NCBI RefSeq assembly: GCF_003762835.1
Contig: NZ_RJWA01000004.1
Coordinates: 62,001 to 126,000 of the forward strand
Source of the DNA: Micromonospora sp. HM5-17
Lineage (GTDB): Bacteria; Actinomycetota; Actinomycetes; Mycobacteriales; Micromonosporaceae
Length of the DNA: 64,000 nucleotides
Direction of reading: 5' to 3'
This document shows, piece after piece, positions 24,988 to 36,600 of this stretch. The stretch's first letter is position 1. Every line of letters starts with the position of its first letter. A program made the translations under genes and the position numbers. The notes under the pieces are model-generated. The model worked only from the letters and a program-made list of their open reading frames with translations. It did not search any database and was not told the DNA's origin.

Positions 24988-25290
24988 ATGCTGACCGCTG
25001 CACAGGTGCTCGCGGCGAACAACTTCGGGGACACCCGGGCCGGTGGGCTGGCCGGCCCGATGGGTCTCTTCCTGATCGTCCTCCTGGCTATCGCCACGGT
25101 CCTGCTGATCCGTAACATGAATGCCCGACTCCGCCGACTGCCCGATCGCTTCCCCCACCAGGGCGCCGGCGAGCCGGACGGGGTGGCCCCGATGGCTTCC
25201 GCTGCCGGCGAAACGGCCGGCGTGGAGGAATCTCGTGGAAACGCTCCCAAAGGCTCTGACCAGGGCAGGAAGAGCCAGATCGCGCCATGA
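24988..25290 (+). CDS. Small single-pass membrane protein, Rv1083-like
   Basis: A 100-residue protein with one transmembrane helix (GPMGLFLIVLLAIATVLLI) followed by NMNARLRRLPDRF and a hydrophilic tail. From memory, a small protein of this build follows mca in mycobacteria (Rv1083). Function is unknown. ATG 24988 has GGAGG 8-9 nt upstream, and TACCGT at about 24949 may be a -10. In the ancestral order the next gene should be the YyaL-type protein, which is found only 4.6 kb away. Confidence 0.65.
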   Translation: MLTAAQVLAANNFGDTRAGGLAGPMGLFLIVLLAIATVLLIRNMNARLRRLPDRFPHQGAGEPDGVAPMASAAGETAGVEESRGNAPKGSDQGRKSQIAP

Positions 25291-25343
25291 TTCACGCTAA
25301 TCCGACGCGGCGCCCCCTGTTGCGCTCAATCGGATTGGCTTAG

Positions 25344-25387
25344 CCTTCCGCCGGGGGACCAAAAGTCCCCGCACCGTGCGCGGAAGG
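25344..25387 (+). promoter_or_regulatory. Folded element upstream of the c-di-GMP gene
   Basis: CCTTCCGC (25344-25351) pairs with GCGGAAGG (25380-25387). Inside, GGGGAC (25354-25359) pairs with GTCCCC (25365-25370) around a CAAAA loop, and GCA/TGC (25371-25379) can form a small third arm. A TAGCCT box at 25341-25346 would start transcription just inside it. It may be a 5' RNA structure, or the inner palindrome may be a protein site: GGGAC-N5-GTCCC resembles the DosR/DevR box, which has a 4-nt spacer. Confidence 0.45.
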
Positions 25388-25472
25388 GGGCGCCGATGAT
25401 CATCCGACCCGACGCCCGGCGTACCGTGTCGGCCGGTGTCGCACGGCGGCGTACGGCGAACGGCGGCGATCC

Positions 25473-28178
25473 GTGACCAGCGCCCGGCGTACCGGTCGTC
25501 TCCTCACCTCGCTCGGTATCGCCCTGGCACCCCGCCCGGTGCTCGTCCTCACTCTCGGCCTTCTGGCCGTCGCACTGGTCGTCGCGCTCGCCGGCCTCGC
25601 GGTTCCCGCGACACTGCCGCCGGACGACCCCTTCTCCCCGCTGGCCCGGTTCGGCACCGCCGTCGGCGTGCTGGCGGTCGCCCAGCTCTTCCGGCTGCGC
25701 TTCCGGGTCGGCACCGGGCTGGTCAACGTCTCCTGGGGCGAGGCGGCCCTCGTCGTCGGCCTCTACCTCGTGCCACCCGGCTGGATGCCGGCCGCCGCCC
25801 TGCTCGGCGTCGGCCTGGCCTGGGCGCTCCTGGCGGTCTTCGCCGATCGTCGTTCCGGCCTCGAGGTCCTGCACACCACCGGCGCGCTGACCGTCGCCGT
25901 CGCCGTCGGCACCCTCGTCACCACCCGACTGGCGACTCCGTTCGCCGCGGCCCCGACGCTCCCGCTGGTCGCCGCCCTGGTCACCGGCGCGCTGGCGTAC
26001 CTGCTGGTCGCCACCGGGATCGCCGGCGTCACCCTCGCGCTGCGACCGGCCTGCCGGGCGGGCCCGATCCTGCTTCACGCCCTGCGTGGCAAGCTGCTGA
26101 TGTTCGTCGGCAACGTCCTGGTCGGACTCGGCGTGGTGGCGGTCGTCGAGTCCGACCCGCGCTGGTTGCTCCTGCTGCCCCCGGTGCTCTGGCTGCTCCA
26201 GCAGACGTACAGCCACCGGATCCGCGCCGACGACGAGCGCCGGACGTGGCGGGCGCTCGCCGAGGCCACCGGGGCGCTCAATCAGCTTGACGCACACGCG
26301 GTGGCGACGGCCGGGGTGAGCGGTCCCCTCAGCTTCCTCGGCGCCGAACGGGTCGAACTCGACGTACGCCGCGCCGACGGGCAGTGGCGTCGCTATGCCG
26401 GGGAGCCCGGACAGCCGGTGGTCCATCGCGACCTGTCCGAAGCGGAACGGGTCGGCCGAGGCTCGCGGACCGGCGCCCGGGCCCGCCGGACCGCCGGGGC
26501 GTCCGGCCGGGGCGGCCCGCCGTTCGACGCCACCGGCGGCTACGCCGACGGGGACATCGCGGCCGACCAGCTCCCGATCGGGGAGAGCGCGGTCGGCGAC
26601 CCTGGGTCGCCGGCGGCACGGTCCGATCACGACCTGACCCGATCGCTGGCGGTCGGCGGGGCGGAGGTCGGCGAGCTGCGGGTCCGGCTACCCCGCGCGA
26701 CGCTGCCGAGCCAGCGGGAGCAGGACGCCCTGTCGGCGTTCGGTGACGCGTTGGCAGCCGCGCTACACGACGCGGCGACCCACCAGGAACTGCAGGAGGT
26801 GACCGCCCGGTCATCGTACGAGGCGGTGCACGACAGCCTGACGAACCTCGTCAACCGGGCGGCGCTGCTCAGCCGGGGCGACCACGCCCTGCACCAGCTC
26901 GCCCACGACCACCCGGTGGCGTTGCTGCTGCTCGACATCGACCAGTTCAAGGAGGTGAACGACACCCTCGGGCACGCGGCCGGCGACGAGCTGCTGCGGG
27001 TGACCGCGCAGCGGCTGATGGCGATGACCCGCCCCGGCGAACTGCTCGGCCGCCTCGGTGGCGACGAGTTCGCGCTCCTCATCCCGTCTCCCACGGTGCT
27101 CGGCGGGTCGGCCGGCGAGCGCTCGCCGATGCCGCAGGTCCTGCGCCGGGCACGGGAGATCGTCGAACGGCTCGCCGCCCCGTTGGAGGTCGCCGGGGTG
27201 CGGATGTCGGTCGAGGTCTCGGTCGGGGTGGTGGTCGCCGGCGCCGGTACGGCGGACATGACGGAGCTGCTGCGCCGGGCCGACATCGCGATGTACCAGG
27301 CGAAGCAGGGCGGCGGGAGCGTGGCGCCGTACGACAGTGCCCGGGACGCGTCCAGCACCGACAAGCTCGCCCTCCTCGCCGAGCTGCGGGAGGCGCTCGG
27401 CGTGGACGACCAGCTCGTCCTGGCGCTGCAACCCGCCGTCGACCTCGCCACCGGCGCGCCGACCGGGGTGGAGGCGCTGATCCGGTGGCGACACCCCCGC
27501 CGGGGCCGGCTCAACCCGGCCGACTTCGTCCGGGCGATCGAGGAGAGCGAACTGCTCGGCGCCTTCACCCGGTACGTCGTCGACAAGGCGCTCGGGATCG
27601 CCGCCGACTGGGCGCGGCACGGTCTCGACGTACCGATCTCGATCAACCTGTCGGCACGCAGCCTGCTCGATCCCCGGCTGCCGGCCGAGGTGGCGGAGTC
27701 GCTGCGGCGGCACCAGGTGCCGCCGCACCGACTGGTGCTGGAGATCACCGAGACGGTGGTGATGAGCGAGCTGGAGGTCATCGACGAGGTGCTTGCCGCG
27801 CTGCGCCAGATGGGGGTGCAGATCGCGGTCGACGACTTCGGCACCGGCTTCTCCTCGCTGACCTTCCTCACCCGGGTCTCCGTGGACGAACTCAAGGTCG
27901 ACCGGTCGTTCGTGATGAAGATGGCGGAGTCACCGGAGGCCGCGGCGATCGTCCGGACCACCGTGGACCTTGGCCGGGAACTGGGGCTGCGGGTGGTGGC
28001 CGAGGGAGTGGAGACCGCCGACCAGCGGGCCGCCCTGGCCGAGCTGGGCTGTACGGCGGCCCAGGGCTACCACTTCTTCCGGCCGATGCCCTCGGACAAG
28101 ATCGTGGCGGTGCTCCGTTCGCTGTTCGACTCCGCCCATGCCCGGATCCTGCCCCTGCGCGCCGACGGCGCCTCCTGA
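25473..28178 (+). CDS. Membrane-bound GGDEF-EAL c-di-GMP cyclase/phosphodiesterase
   Basis: A 901-residue protein. Residues 1 to about 260 hold some eight hydrophobic helices (a membrane sensor). A poorly conserved GAF-like region and low-complexity linker follow to about residue 445, then GGDEF and EAL domains. The cyclase signature is intact (LGGDEFALL), with HDSLTNLVNRAALL and LLLDIDQFKEVND before it. The inhibitory RxxD site is RPGE, so product inhibition may be weak. The phosphodiesterase residues are all present: GVEALIRWRHP, NLSARSL, LEITETVV, DDFGTGFSSL, KVDRS and EGVET. Both activities are therefore possible. GTG 25473 lacks a clear ribosome binding site. The gene breaks a conserved neighbourhood (mca, small membrane gene, yyaL-like). 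Confidence 0.88.
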   Translation: MTSARRTGRLLTSLGIALAPRPVLVLTLGLLAVALVVALAGLAVPATLPPDDPFSPLARFGTAVGVLAVAQLFRLRFRVGTGLVNVSWGEAALVVGLYLVPPGWMPAAALLGVGLAWALLAVFADRRSGLEVLHTTGALTVAVAVGTLVTTRLATPFAAAPTLPLVAALVTGALAYLLVATGIAGVTLALRPACRAGPILLHALRGKLLMFVGNVLVGLGVVAVVESDPRWLLLLPPVLWLLQQTYSHRIRADDERRTWRALAEATGALNQLDAHAVATAGVSGPLSFLGAERVELDVRRADGQWRRYAGEPGQPVVHRDLSEAERVGRGSRTGARARRTAGASGRGGPPFDATGGYADGDIAADQLPIGESAVGDPGSPAARSDHDLTRSLAVGGAEVGELRVRLPRATLPSQREQDALSAFGDALAAALHDAATHQELQEVTARSSYEAVHDSLTNLVNRAALLSRGDHALHQLAHDHPVALLLLDIDQFKEVNDTLGHAAGDELLRVTAQRLMAMTRPGELLGRLGGDEFALLIPSPTVLGGSAGERSPMPQVLRRAREIVERLAAPLEVAGVRMSVEVSVGVVVAGAGTADMTELLRRADIAMYQAKQGGGSVAPYDSARDASSTDKLALLAELREALGVDDQLVLALQPAVDLATGAPTGVEALIRWRHPRRGRLNPADFVRAIEESELLGAFTRYVVDKALGIAADWARHGLDVPISINLSARSLLDPRLPAEVAESLRRHQVPPHRLVLEITETVVMSELEVIDEVLAALRQMGVQIAVDDFGTGFSSLTFLTRVSVDELKVDRSFVMKMAESPEAAAIVRTTVDLGRELGLRVVAEGVETADQRAALAELGCTAAQGYHFFRPMPSDKIVAVLRSLFDSAHARILPLRADGAS

Positions 28179-28246
28179 CGACCTGGTCCTCGGCGGTCGA
28201 CGCACCGGGCCGGCTGATCGATCCCGGCCGGGAAGGTCGAGGTGCG

Positions 28247-28621
28247 GTGACGCGGGAGGTCTGGGCCGCGAGTTGGTTTTTTGATGGGATTGTGAGCCAT
28301 GCGGGAAGCTCGACGATTCGAGTGATCCTTCGCGACAAGAGTCCAGAGACTCGTGAGCGTGTGCTCGCGATATCTGCCGACGCGGGGTGCACTTGGGAGT
28401 TCAGCACCCCCGACTTCCACTTTGCTGTGGACGTTCCGAAGTCGGTCAACTATGGATCACTTCGCGTCATCCTCCTTCAGCTGATCTCCGATGGTGCGAT
28501 TGAGGTGGAGGAGGCGTTCATAGCCGAACATCATGGCCGGCAGATTGATTCGTGGCACCGAGCCTCTTCAACACCTGTCGCTCGCGTCGTCCGAGTCAAT
28601 CGCGGTCGACGCGATGGATGA
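28247..28621 (+). pseudogene. DUF4265-like fragment, N-terminally shortened, lower G+C
   Basis: A 124-codon frame from GTG 28247 (GGAAGG 10 nt upstream). HAGSSTIRVIL, DAGCTWEFS, HFAVDVPKSVNYGSLRVIL and IEVEEAFIAEHH resemble the second half of DUF4265 proteins. The usual first half (a beta domain ending in a GDVV motif) is missing, so it looks like a remnant, although a short intact gene is possible. Base composition stands out: the line 28321-28380 has 34 G+C in 60 (57 percent), far below its neighbours. Its 3' end overlaps the convergent HxlR gene by 54 bp. Probably acquired by transfer. Confidence 0.5.
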
Positions 28622-29044
28622 CCCGGGCCCCGAGGGTTCGGCCAACTCGTACGCCCGCCGTGCCGCGGCCGCTTCGTCGTACGCGGCACGGGCTTCGTCG
28701 ATCTCGTCCATATGCTCCAGGGCCCAGTTCATCAGGGTCCACGCGGTCTCCAGCAACGTCAGCCCGAGCGGGGTCAGTTCGTAGTCGACCCGTGGCGGCA
28801 CAACCGGGTGCACCGTACGGCTGACCAGACCATCGCGTTCCAGCCCACGCAGTGTGGCGGTCAGCACCCGCTGGCTGATGCCGGGGATGGCGTTCTTCAA
28901 CTCCGTGAAACGGCGGGAATGGTGCCCCAGCTCGCTGATCACGGTCAGCGACCACTTGTCACCGACCCGGTCCAGGACTTCCCGGATGCGGCAGGCGGCG
29001 GAGTCCCGGGCGGAAAGCGTCTTCGACATCCTGCTCGCGACCAC
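28568..29044 (-). CDS. HxlR-family winged-helix transcriptional regulator
   Basis: A 158-residue HxlR regulator. C18 (AACRIREVLDRVGDKW) sits where redox-sensing members such as YodB and HypR have their reactive cysteine, although CPV is not kept. The winged helix runs through FTELKNAIPGISQRVLTATLRGLERDGLVSR and ends in VDYELTPLG. It is usually an autorepressor controlling a divergent enzyme gene, here the LUD-domain gene. GTG 29044 is chosen for GGAGG 5 nt upstream; ATG 29029 is the alternative. Its 3' end runs 54 bp into a lower-G+C fragment on the other strand, whose last codons it may have acquired. Confidence 0.85.
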   Translation of the reverse strand: MVASRMSKTLSARDSAACRIREVLDRVGDKWSLTVISELGHHSRRFTELKNAIPGISQRVLTATLRGLERDGLVSRTVHPVVPPRVDYELTPLGLTLLETAWTLMNWALEHMDEIDEARAAYDEAAAARRAYELAEPSGPGSSIASTAIDSDDASDRC

Positions 29045-29045
29045 G

Positions 29046-29061
29046 GTGACCTCCAGGTAAC
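29046..29061. promoter_or_regulatory. Candidate HxlR operator between the divergent genes
   Basis: GTGACCT-cc-AGGTAAC: an inverted repeat with one mismatch, overlapping the ribosome binding site of the HxlR gene. A second half-site GGTTACC is at 29101-29107, 51 bp before the LUD gene. Both carry a GTTACC core. Confidence 0.4.
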
Positions 29062-29157
29062 TGAGGCAGAAAAATGTGCCGTCTTCCGGACCCCCTCCAT
29101 GGTTACCCAGAATCGATCTGTCTACCAGACAAGACCGATAGGAAAGAGGGGATTATC

Positions 29158-29772
29158 GTGACCCTTGACGAGTCTTTCGCCGTCCCGGCGGACTCCGCGC
29201 GGCTGGAGCGCGCGGCGCAGGCCCTGCGGAGCAACGGGTACCACGTCCACGTGGTGGACACCGGGGAAGAGGCCCGCAAGCTGGTGACCGACCTGGTGCC
29301 ACGGGACCAGAGCGTCTTCACCGCGACCAGCGAGACGTTGCGGTTGAGCGGGATCGCCGCCGACCTGGACGAGTCCGGCGACTTCCGATCCGTACGCGCG
29401 AACGCCGGTGAACCGTCCGGCGACGCGTACGACCAGATCCGCCTCGGCGCCACCCCGGACGTCGTCGTCGGCAGCGTGCACGCGGTCACCGAGGAGGGGC
29501 AACTGGTCGTCGGTTCGGCCAGCGGCAGCCAGCTCGCGCCGTACGCGTCGGGTGCCCGGAGGGCGATCTGGGTGGTGGGTGCGCAGAAGGTGGTGCCGGA
29601 CCTGGAGACGGGGCTACGGCGAATCCGCACCTACAGCCTTCCGAAGGAGCACCAGCGACTCCGGCGGCGGTACGGCCAGTCGTCGTTCCTCGGCCGAATC
29701 CTGATCCTGGAACGGGAAGCCTTCCCCGATCGGGGAACCGTGATCCTGGTCCGTGAGGCCATCGGTTTCTAG
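29158..29772 (+). CDS. LUD-domain protein (LutC/DUF162-like)
   Basis: A 204-residue protein of the LUD superfamily, whose members take part in lactate utilisation (LutC, LutB) or stand alone with unknown function. The pattern is visible in [46 protein letters not shown] and [13 protein letters not shown]. No LutA or LutB partner is present, so a lactate role is doubtful and a stress or detoxification role under the adjacent HxlR regulator is as likely. GTG 29158 has GAGGGGA about 6 nt upstream. Confidence 0.75.
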   Translation: MTLDESFAVPADSARLERAAQALRSNGYHVHVVDTGEEARKLVTDLVPRDQSVFTATSETLRLSGIAADLDESGDFRSVRANAGEPSGDAYDQIRLGATPDVVVGSVHAVTEEGQLVVGSASGSQLAPYASGARRAIWVVGAQKVVPDLETGLRRIRTYSLPKEHQRLRRRYGQSSFLGRILILEREAFPDRGTVILVREAIGF

Positions 29773-29837
29773 CGTCGGGCCGCGCCCCAGGGCCGCCAGT
29801 GTGCCGCGGCAGGGCCGCCGGTACGGGAAGCGCCGGC

Positions 29838-29873
29838 GCTGCCGAGCGGTTATGGCTGCCGAGCGGTTATGGT
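29838..29873 (+). promoter_or_regulatory. 17-bp tandem repeat duplicating a -10 box
   Basis: GCTGCCGAGCGGTTATG occurs twice head to tail (29838-29854 and 29855-29871) plus one further G. Each copy ends in the -10-like TTATGG. The second gives TATGGT (29868-29873), 6 nt before the GTG of the downstream gene, a leaderless promoter; the first would start transcription 17 nt earlier. Confidence 0.6.
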
Positions 29874-29879
29874 CGTCGG

Positions 29880-31880
<2,001 letters not shown>

Positions 31881-31892
31881 GCTGGCGCCGCT

Positions 31893-33068
31893 ATGGATCC
31901 CCGTACCGGTCTCCCCGTCGTCGGCATGGTGGGGGCGGGTCAGCTCGCCCGGATGACCCACCAGGCCGCGATCTCCCTCGGCCAGTCGCTCCGCGTCCTG
32001 GCGCTCGACGCCGCCGACAGCGCCGCGCTGGTCGCCTCCGACGTCCGGATCGGCCACCACGCCGACCTGGCCGCGCTGCGGGAGTTCGCCGACGGCTGCG
32101 ACGTGGTCACCTTCGACCACGAGCACGTGCCGAACGAGCACGTCCGGGCGTTGGCCGAGGCCGGGGTGACGATCTATCCCCCGGCCGACGCGCTGCGGTA
32201 CGCCCAGGACAAGCGGGCGATGCGGGAGCGGCTGACCGAGCTGGGCGTCCCGGTGCCGCGCTGGCGGCCGGTGGCCAACCCGGCCGAGCTGGTCGAGTTC
32301 GCCGAGCAGACGGGGTGGCCGGTGATCCTGAAGGCGGCCCGGGGCGGCTACGACGGGCGCGGGGTGTGGCGGGTCGACGGCCCGGTCGAGGCCGCCGGCC
32401 TGGTCGACCGGCTGCTTGCCGCGCACACCGAGCTGATCGTCGAGGAGCGGGTACCACTGCGCCGGGAACTCGCCGTCCAGGTGGCGCGCTCGCCGTTCGG
32501 GCAGGTGGCGGCGTACCCGGTGGTGGAGACCGTGCAGCGCGAGGGGATCTGTGTGGAGGTGCTGGCCCCGGCGCCGCGGCTGCCGGAGGCGCTGGCGCTC
32601 CGGGCCCAGCAGCTCGGGATCGACCTGGCCGCCGCGCTCGGCGTGGTCGGCCTGCTGTCGGTGGAGCTGTTCGAGGTGACCGGCTCCGACGGCGAGCCGA
32701 CGCTGGTGGTGAACGAGCTGGCGATGCGGCCGCACAACTCCGGGCACTGGACGATCGAGGGGGCCCGGACCTCGCAGTTCGAGCAGCACCTGCGGGCGGT
32801 CCTGGACTACCCGATGGGGGACACGACGCTGACCGCCCCGGTGGTGGTGATGGCGAACGTACTCGGCGGCCCCGAGGGCGGGATGTCGATCGACGAGCGG
32901 CTGCACCACCTCTTCGCCGACGATCCCGGGGCCAGGGTCCACCTCTACGGGAAGCAGTCCCGGCCCGGTCGGAAGATCGGCCACGTCACCGTGCTCGGCG
33001 ACGATCTGGAGAAGGTACGCGAGCGGGCCGCCCGGGCGGCTCGGTGGTTGCGGGAGGGACACGCGTGA
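31893..33068 (+). CDS. purK: N5-carboxyaminoimidazole ribonucleotide synthase PurK
   Basis: A 391-residue ATP-grasp enzyme that carboxylates AIR to N5-CAIR using ATP and bicarbonate in purine synthesis. The N-terminal [11 protein letters not shown] pre-ATP fold, [22 protein letters not shown] (ATP-grasp) and [15 protein letters not shown] (Mg/ATP binding, ending in the family-typical NSGHW) are all present. It overlaps purE by GTGA (33065-33068), so the two consecutive steps are translationally coupled. TAGGCT at 31878-31883, which includes the stop codon of the preceding gene, lies 9 nt before the ATG and may be its own -10. Confidence 0.95.
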   Translation: MDPRTGLPVVGMVGAGQLARMTHQAAISLGQSLRVLALDAADSAALVASDVRIGHHADLAALREFADGCDVVTFDHEHVPNEHVRALAEAGVTIYPPADALRYAQDKRAMRERLTELGVPVPRWRPVANPAELVEFAEQTGWPVILKAARGGYDGRGVWRVDGPVEAAGLVDRLLAAHTELIVEERVPLRRELAVQVARSPFGQVAAYPVVETVQREGICVEVLAPAPRLPEALALRAQQLGIDLAAALGVVGLLSVELFEVTGSDGEPTLVVNELAMRPHNSGHWTIEGARTSQFEQHLRAVLDYPMGDTTLTAPVVVMANVLGGPEGGMSIDERLHHLFADDPGARVHLYGKQSRPGRKIGHVTVLGDDLEKVRERAARAARWLREGHA

Positions 33069-33571
33069 CCGAGTCGGCGCCCCCGGTCGGGCTGATCATG
33101 GGCAGTGACTCGGACTGGGCCACCATGCGGGCCGCGGCCGAGGCGCTCGACGAGTTCGAGGTCGGGTACGAGGTGCGGGTCATCTCGGCGCACCGCACCC
33201 CGGTGACGATGATCGAGTACGCGCGCGCCGCCGCCGGCCGGGGCATCCGGGTGATCATCGCCGGCGCCGGCGGCGCCGCGGCCCTCCCCGGCATGGTCGC
33301 CTCGGCGACCCCGCTACCGGTGATCGGCGTTCCGGTCCCGCTGAAGCACCTGGACGGGATGGACTCGCTCCTCTCGATCGTGCAGATGCCGGCCGGCATT
33401 CCGGTCGCCACCGTGGCGATCGGCGGTGCCCGCAACGCCGGCCTGCTCGCGGTCCGCATTCTGGCCGCCTCCGACCCGCGGCTGCGGGAGCGGATGGTGG
33501 CGTTCCAGGCCGACCTGGAGGAGCTGGTCGAGCGGAAGGACGCCGCGCTGCGCGCCACCCTCGGGGGGTAG
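33065..33571 (+). CDS. purE: N5-carboxyaminoimidazole ribonucleotide mutase PurE
   Basis: A 168-residue class I PurE that moves the carboxyl group of N5-CAIR to give CAIR, the step after PurK. The signature is clear: [12 protein letters not shown] (phosphate and Ser/Asp active site), VISAHRTP (catalytic His), [16 protein letters not shown], and [22 protein letters not shown]. The GTG 33065 start overlaps the purK stop by 4 nt. In mycobacteria purK-purE are followed by fadE25, from memory; here a 5-kb membrane protein gene, ugd and a sigma-factor pair lie between. Confidence 0.95.
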   Translation: MTESAPPVGLIMGSDSDWATMRAAAEALDEFEVGYEVRVISAHRTPVTMIEYARAAAGRGIRVIIAGAGGAAALPGMVASATPLPVIGVPVPLKHLDGMDSLLSIVQMPAGIPVATVAIGGARNAGLLAVRILAASDPRLRERMVAFQADLEELVERKDAALRATLGG

Positions 33572-33644
33572 CCGCGGGGCGGGCCGGTACGCCGGCTGGC
33601 GTGCGTCCGCGCGGCGGCCGGGCCCGCGGCCGGTGGTGCTCCGG

Positions 33645-36600
33645 TCAGCGCATGCCGCGGACGGCCCGGAGCCGTTCCTGGGTCCGCCGCCGGTTCTCGT
33701 TGCTGGCCCCGAACGCCAACAGCAGGACCCCGACCGGGATCAGCACCAGCCACGGCCCGAAGCTGAACAGCACGCGCAGCGTGGCGAGGGCGGTCACCAC
33801 CGCCCCGATGATCACCGGTGCCTGCTGGCGCCGGTACGAGCCGAAGATCAACGTCGCCACCCCACCGAGCAGCAGGAGCACCTGCCGCAGCGCGCTGTCG
33901 TCCCCGGTCAGCAGGATCGCCAGGGTGGGCAGGAACGCCGCCACCAGCGCCGGGCCGTACGCGTACCAGCTGCTCAGCTCGGCGCGGTGCCGCAGCTCCA
34001 GCAGCCCCACCAGGAGCGCGAGCAGCGCGAACGGCAGGGTGTACGCCTCCGGCAGCGCGACGTCGGCCAGCGCCATCAGCAGCCACCAGGCGACGATCTC
34101 GCAGCCCACCGCCGCCCAGAAGAGGGTGCGGCGTTCCGCCGTGCTCCGGTAGGGCCGGGTGGCGGCTATCCCGAGCACCGCCCCCCAGCCGGCGAGCAGC
34201 GCGGCGATGTGCCGGGGCGAGTCGTACGCCAGCGCGGCGGCGATGAGCGCGGCCGCGTACCCGCTCCACTCCACCGTGGTCGCCTCGCGCAGCGCCTCGA
34301 GGTGGCGGAGCCGGGGCAGTGTCGACGAGACCAGCAGCAGGACCGCGCCGACCGCGAGTACCCCGAACGCGGACCACGCCGGGGCAAGCCCGAGAACCAG
34401 CCCGACGGTGAAGACGAAGACCTGCGCCATCACCGAGGCGAAGAGCCAGCCCAGGATGCGGGCGTACTGGGTGCGCCCGCCGAGTGCCGCGACCGCGCCG
34501 ACCCCGACCGCGGCGCCGAGGGTGAAGAGCGTGAGTTCCCGGGTGGCGAGGGCGCCGGCCAGCCCGGCTCCGCCCGCGACGAGACCGATCACGAAGACCA
34601 GGACGCGGGTCAGCCGCAGTGACCGGGCCAGCTCGGCGTCGGGCGGCGGCGGGGTCAGGGCGAGCCCGAGCATCGCCAGGGTGAAGACCCCGAGCGCGGC
34701 CAGCGTGCTGTTCGGCCAGCCCAGGCCGAGCGAGATCGGGGTGATGAGCAGGGTGATCGCCGCCCCGGGCAGCACCACCGGCACCGCCCGAGCCGTCCGC
34801 CCGCCGCTGAGGCCGGTCGCGGCCAGCCCGGCCGCGATGGTCAGCAGCAACGCCGCCAGGACGTTGCCGCCGTTCCCCGCACCGCTCTGCGGGCCGGCCA
34901 GTGCGGCGGGTGGCCCGGCCCAGATCCGCTCCAGCGTCTGGTACGGCTCGACCAGTGCCTCGGTCAGCGGCGGGGCGAGCGCGGCCACGGCCAGCACGGT
35001 CGGTACGACGGCGGCGAGCATCGCCCCGACGGCGGGGCTGACCGCCCAGCGACCGCCCGGCTGCGGCTCGGGGAGTCGACGCGGCCCGCCGAACATCACC
35101 GACCAGCGCCGGATCGGCTCCCGCAGCGGGGACGGGGCCGGGGTGACCGCCCGGACCAGTGCGGCGAGGACCCCGAGCAGGACGGCCGCGGCGGCGTAGA
35201 CGCCCCACTGCAGGTGGGTGAGGAGCGCGGCGAGTGCCGCCGAGGTGGCGCCCCCGGCGATCCCCACCGAGGCGTACGGCAGGTACTGCGGGACCTGGCG
35301 GCGGACCAGAGCCACCACCGCGACGCCGAGGCTCGCCCCGGCGAGGGTGGCGAGGACGACCGTCTCGGCCGGCCGGCCGAGCGCGGCGCAGAGTGAGGCG
35401 AGCGATCCGGCGAACGCGAGGAGCCCTCCGCCGGCGGCGAGCCCACCAACTTGGGCGGTCTGTGCCGGCATCGTCAGCGGCCCGCTGTCGTCGGCCGGCC
35501 CGGCGAGTCGCCCGACCACCCGGGCGAGGGTGGCGACGACGAACCCGATCAGCGCGATCATCCCGAGCGCGGCCGCCGTGGTCCAGGGCCGGACCAGGCT
35601 CGCGCCCGCCGCGTGCAGGGCGACGACGCCGGCGACCGCGGCCCGGGCCAGACCGGCTCGCGGATCGGCGGCGACGACGGCGCTCACGCCGTATCCGGTG
35701 GCGACCGCGCCGCCGACCACGATCGGCGACCACCAGGGCAGGCCGAGCGCCGCCGGAGCGCTGATGGTGGCGAGCCCGACGCAGGCGGCGGCCACGTCGT
35801 ACGCCCAGGGGCGCGGCAGCGCGATCGCGGCGGCGCCGGCCAGCAGCACCAGGGCGAGCGGCGCCTGCCAGCCGCTGCCCTCCACGGACCAGCTCGCGAG
35901 GTCGGCCGCCCAGAGCCGGCCGGGGGTGGCGAGCGCCTGGAGCCCACCGGGGACCGCGGTGTATCCGGCGATCAGCGCGACGACCCCGCCGCAGCAGGCC
36001 ATGCCGAGAACGGGGCCACGCCGCCACTCGGCGGGCATCGCCCGGATGCCGGCGGCCACCACGAGGATGACGAAGGCGGCGGCGGCGAGTTCGGCGCCGT
36101 CGGCGAGGATCCCGGCGATCCGGGCCAGGGTCCCGACCAGGGCGGCGGTGGCCGCCGCGGCGGCGATGTCGGAGCCGTCGAGCAGCCGGTCGGCGCGTCG
36201 TCCGGTGTCGATCGCCGGGGCGAGCACCAGCAGAACCGCGCCGACCAACAGCAGCGTCCCCACCGCGGCGTCGGCGAGGGTCGCCCCGGGCGCGGCGAAC
36301 GCCGCCGCGGTGACCGCGAGCGCGCCCAGCCCGGTGCCGACGGCGAGCGGCATGCTGATCAGCCGCTGCGACACCTGGGTGATCGCCGCGTAGCAGAGCA
36401 CGGCGCAGACCGCGAGGAAGCTGGCGGCCAGCACCGGCTCGGTGGCCTCGCGGGCCGAGGCGGGGGTCGGGGTCGGATCCGTCGGGACGGTGGCGGCGAC
36501 GAACGCGGCGACCGCACCGGGGAAGGCGAACGCGACGCCGCCCGCCCCCCAGTCGCCGACCAGTCCGGCCCACCGGCCCAGGGGCGCGGTCCGGAAGGTT

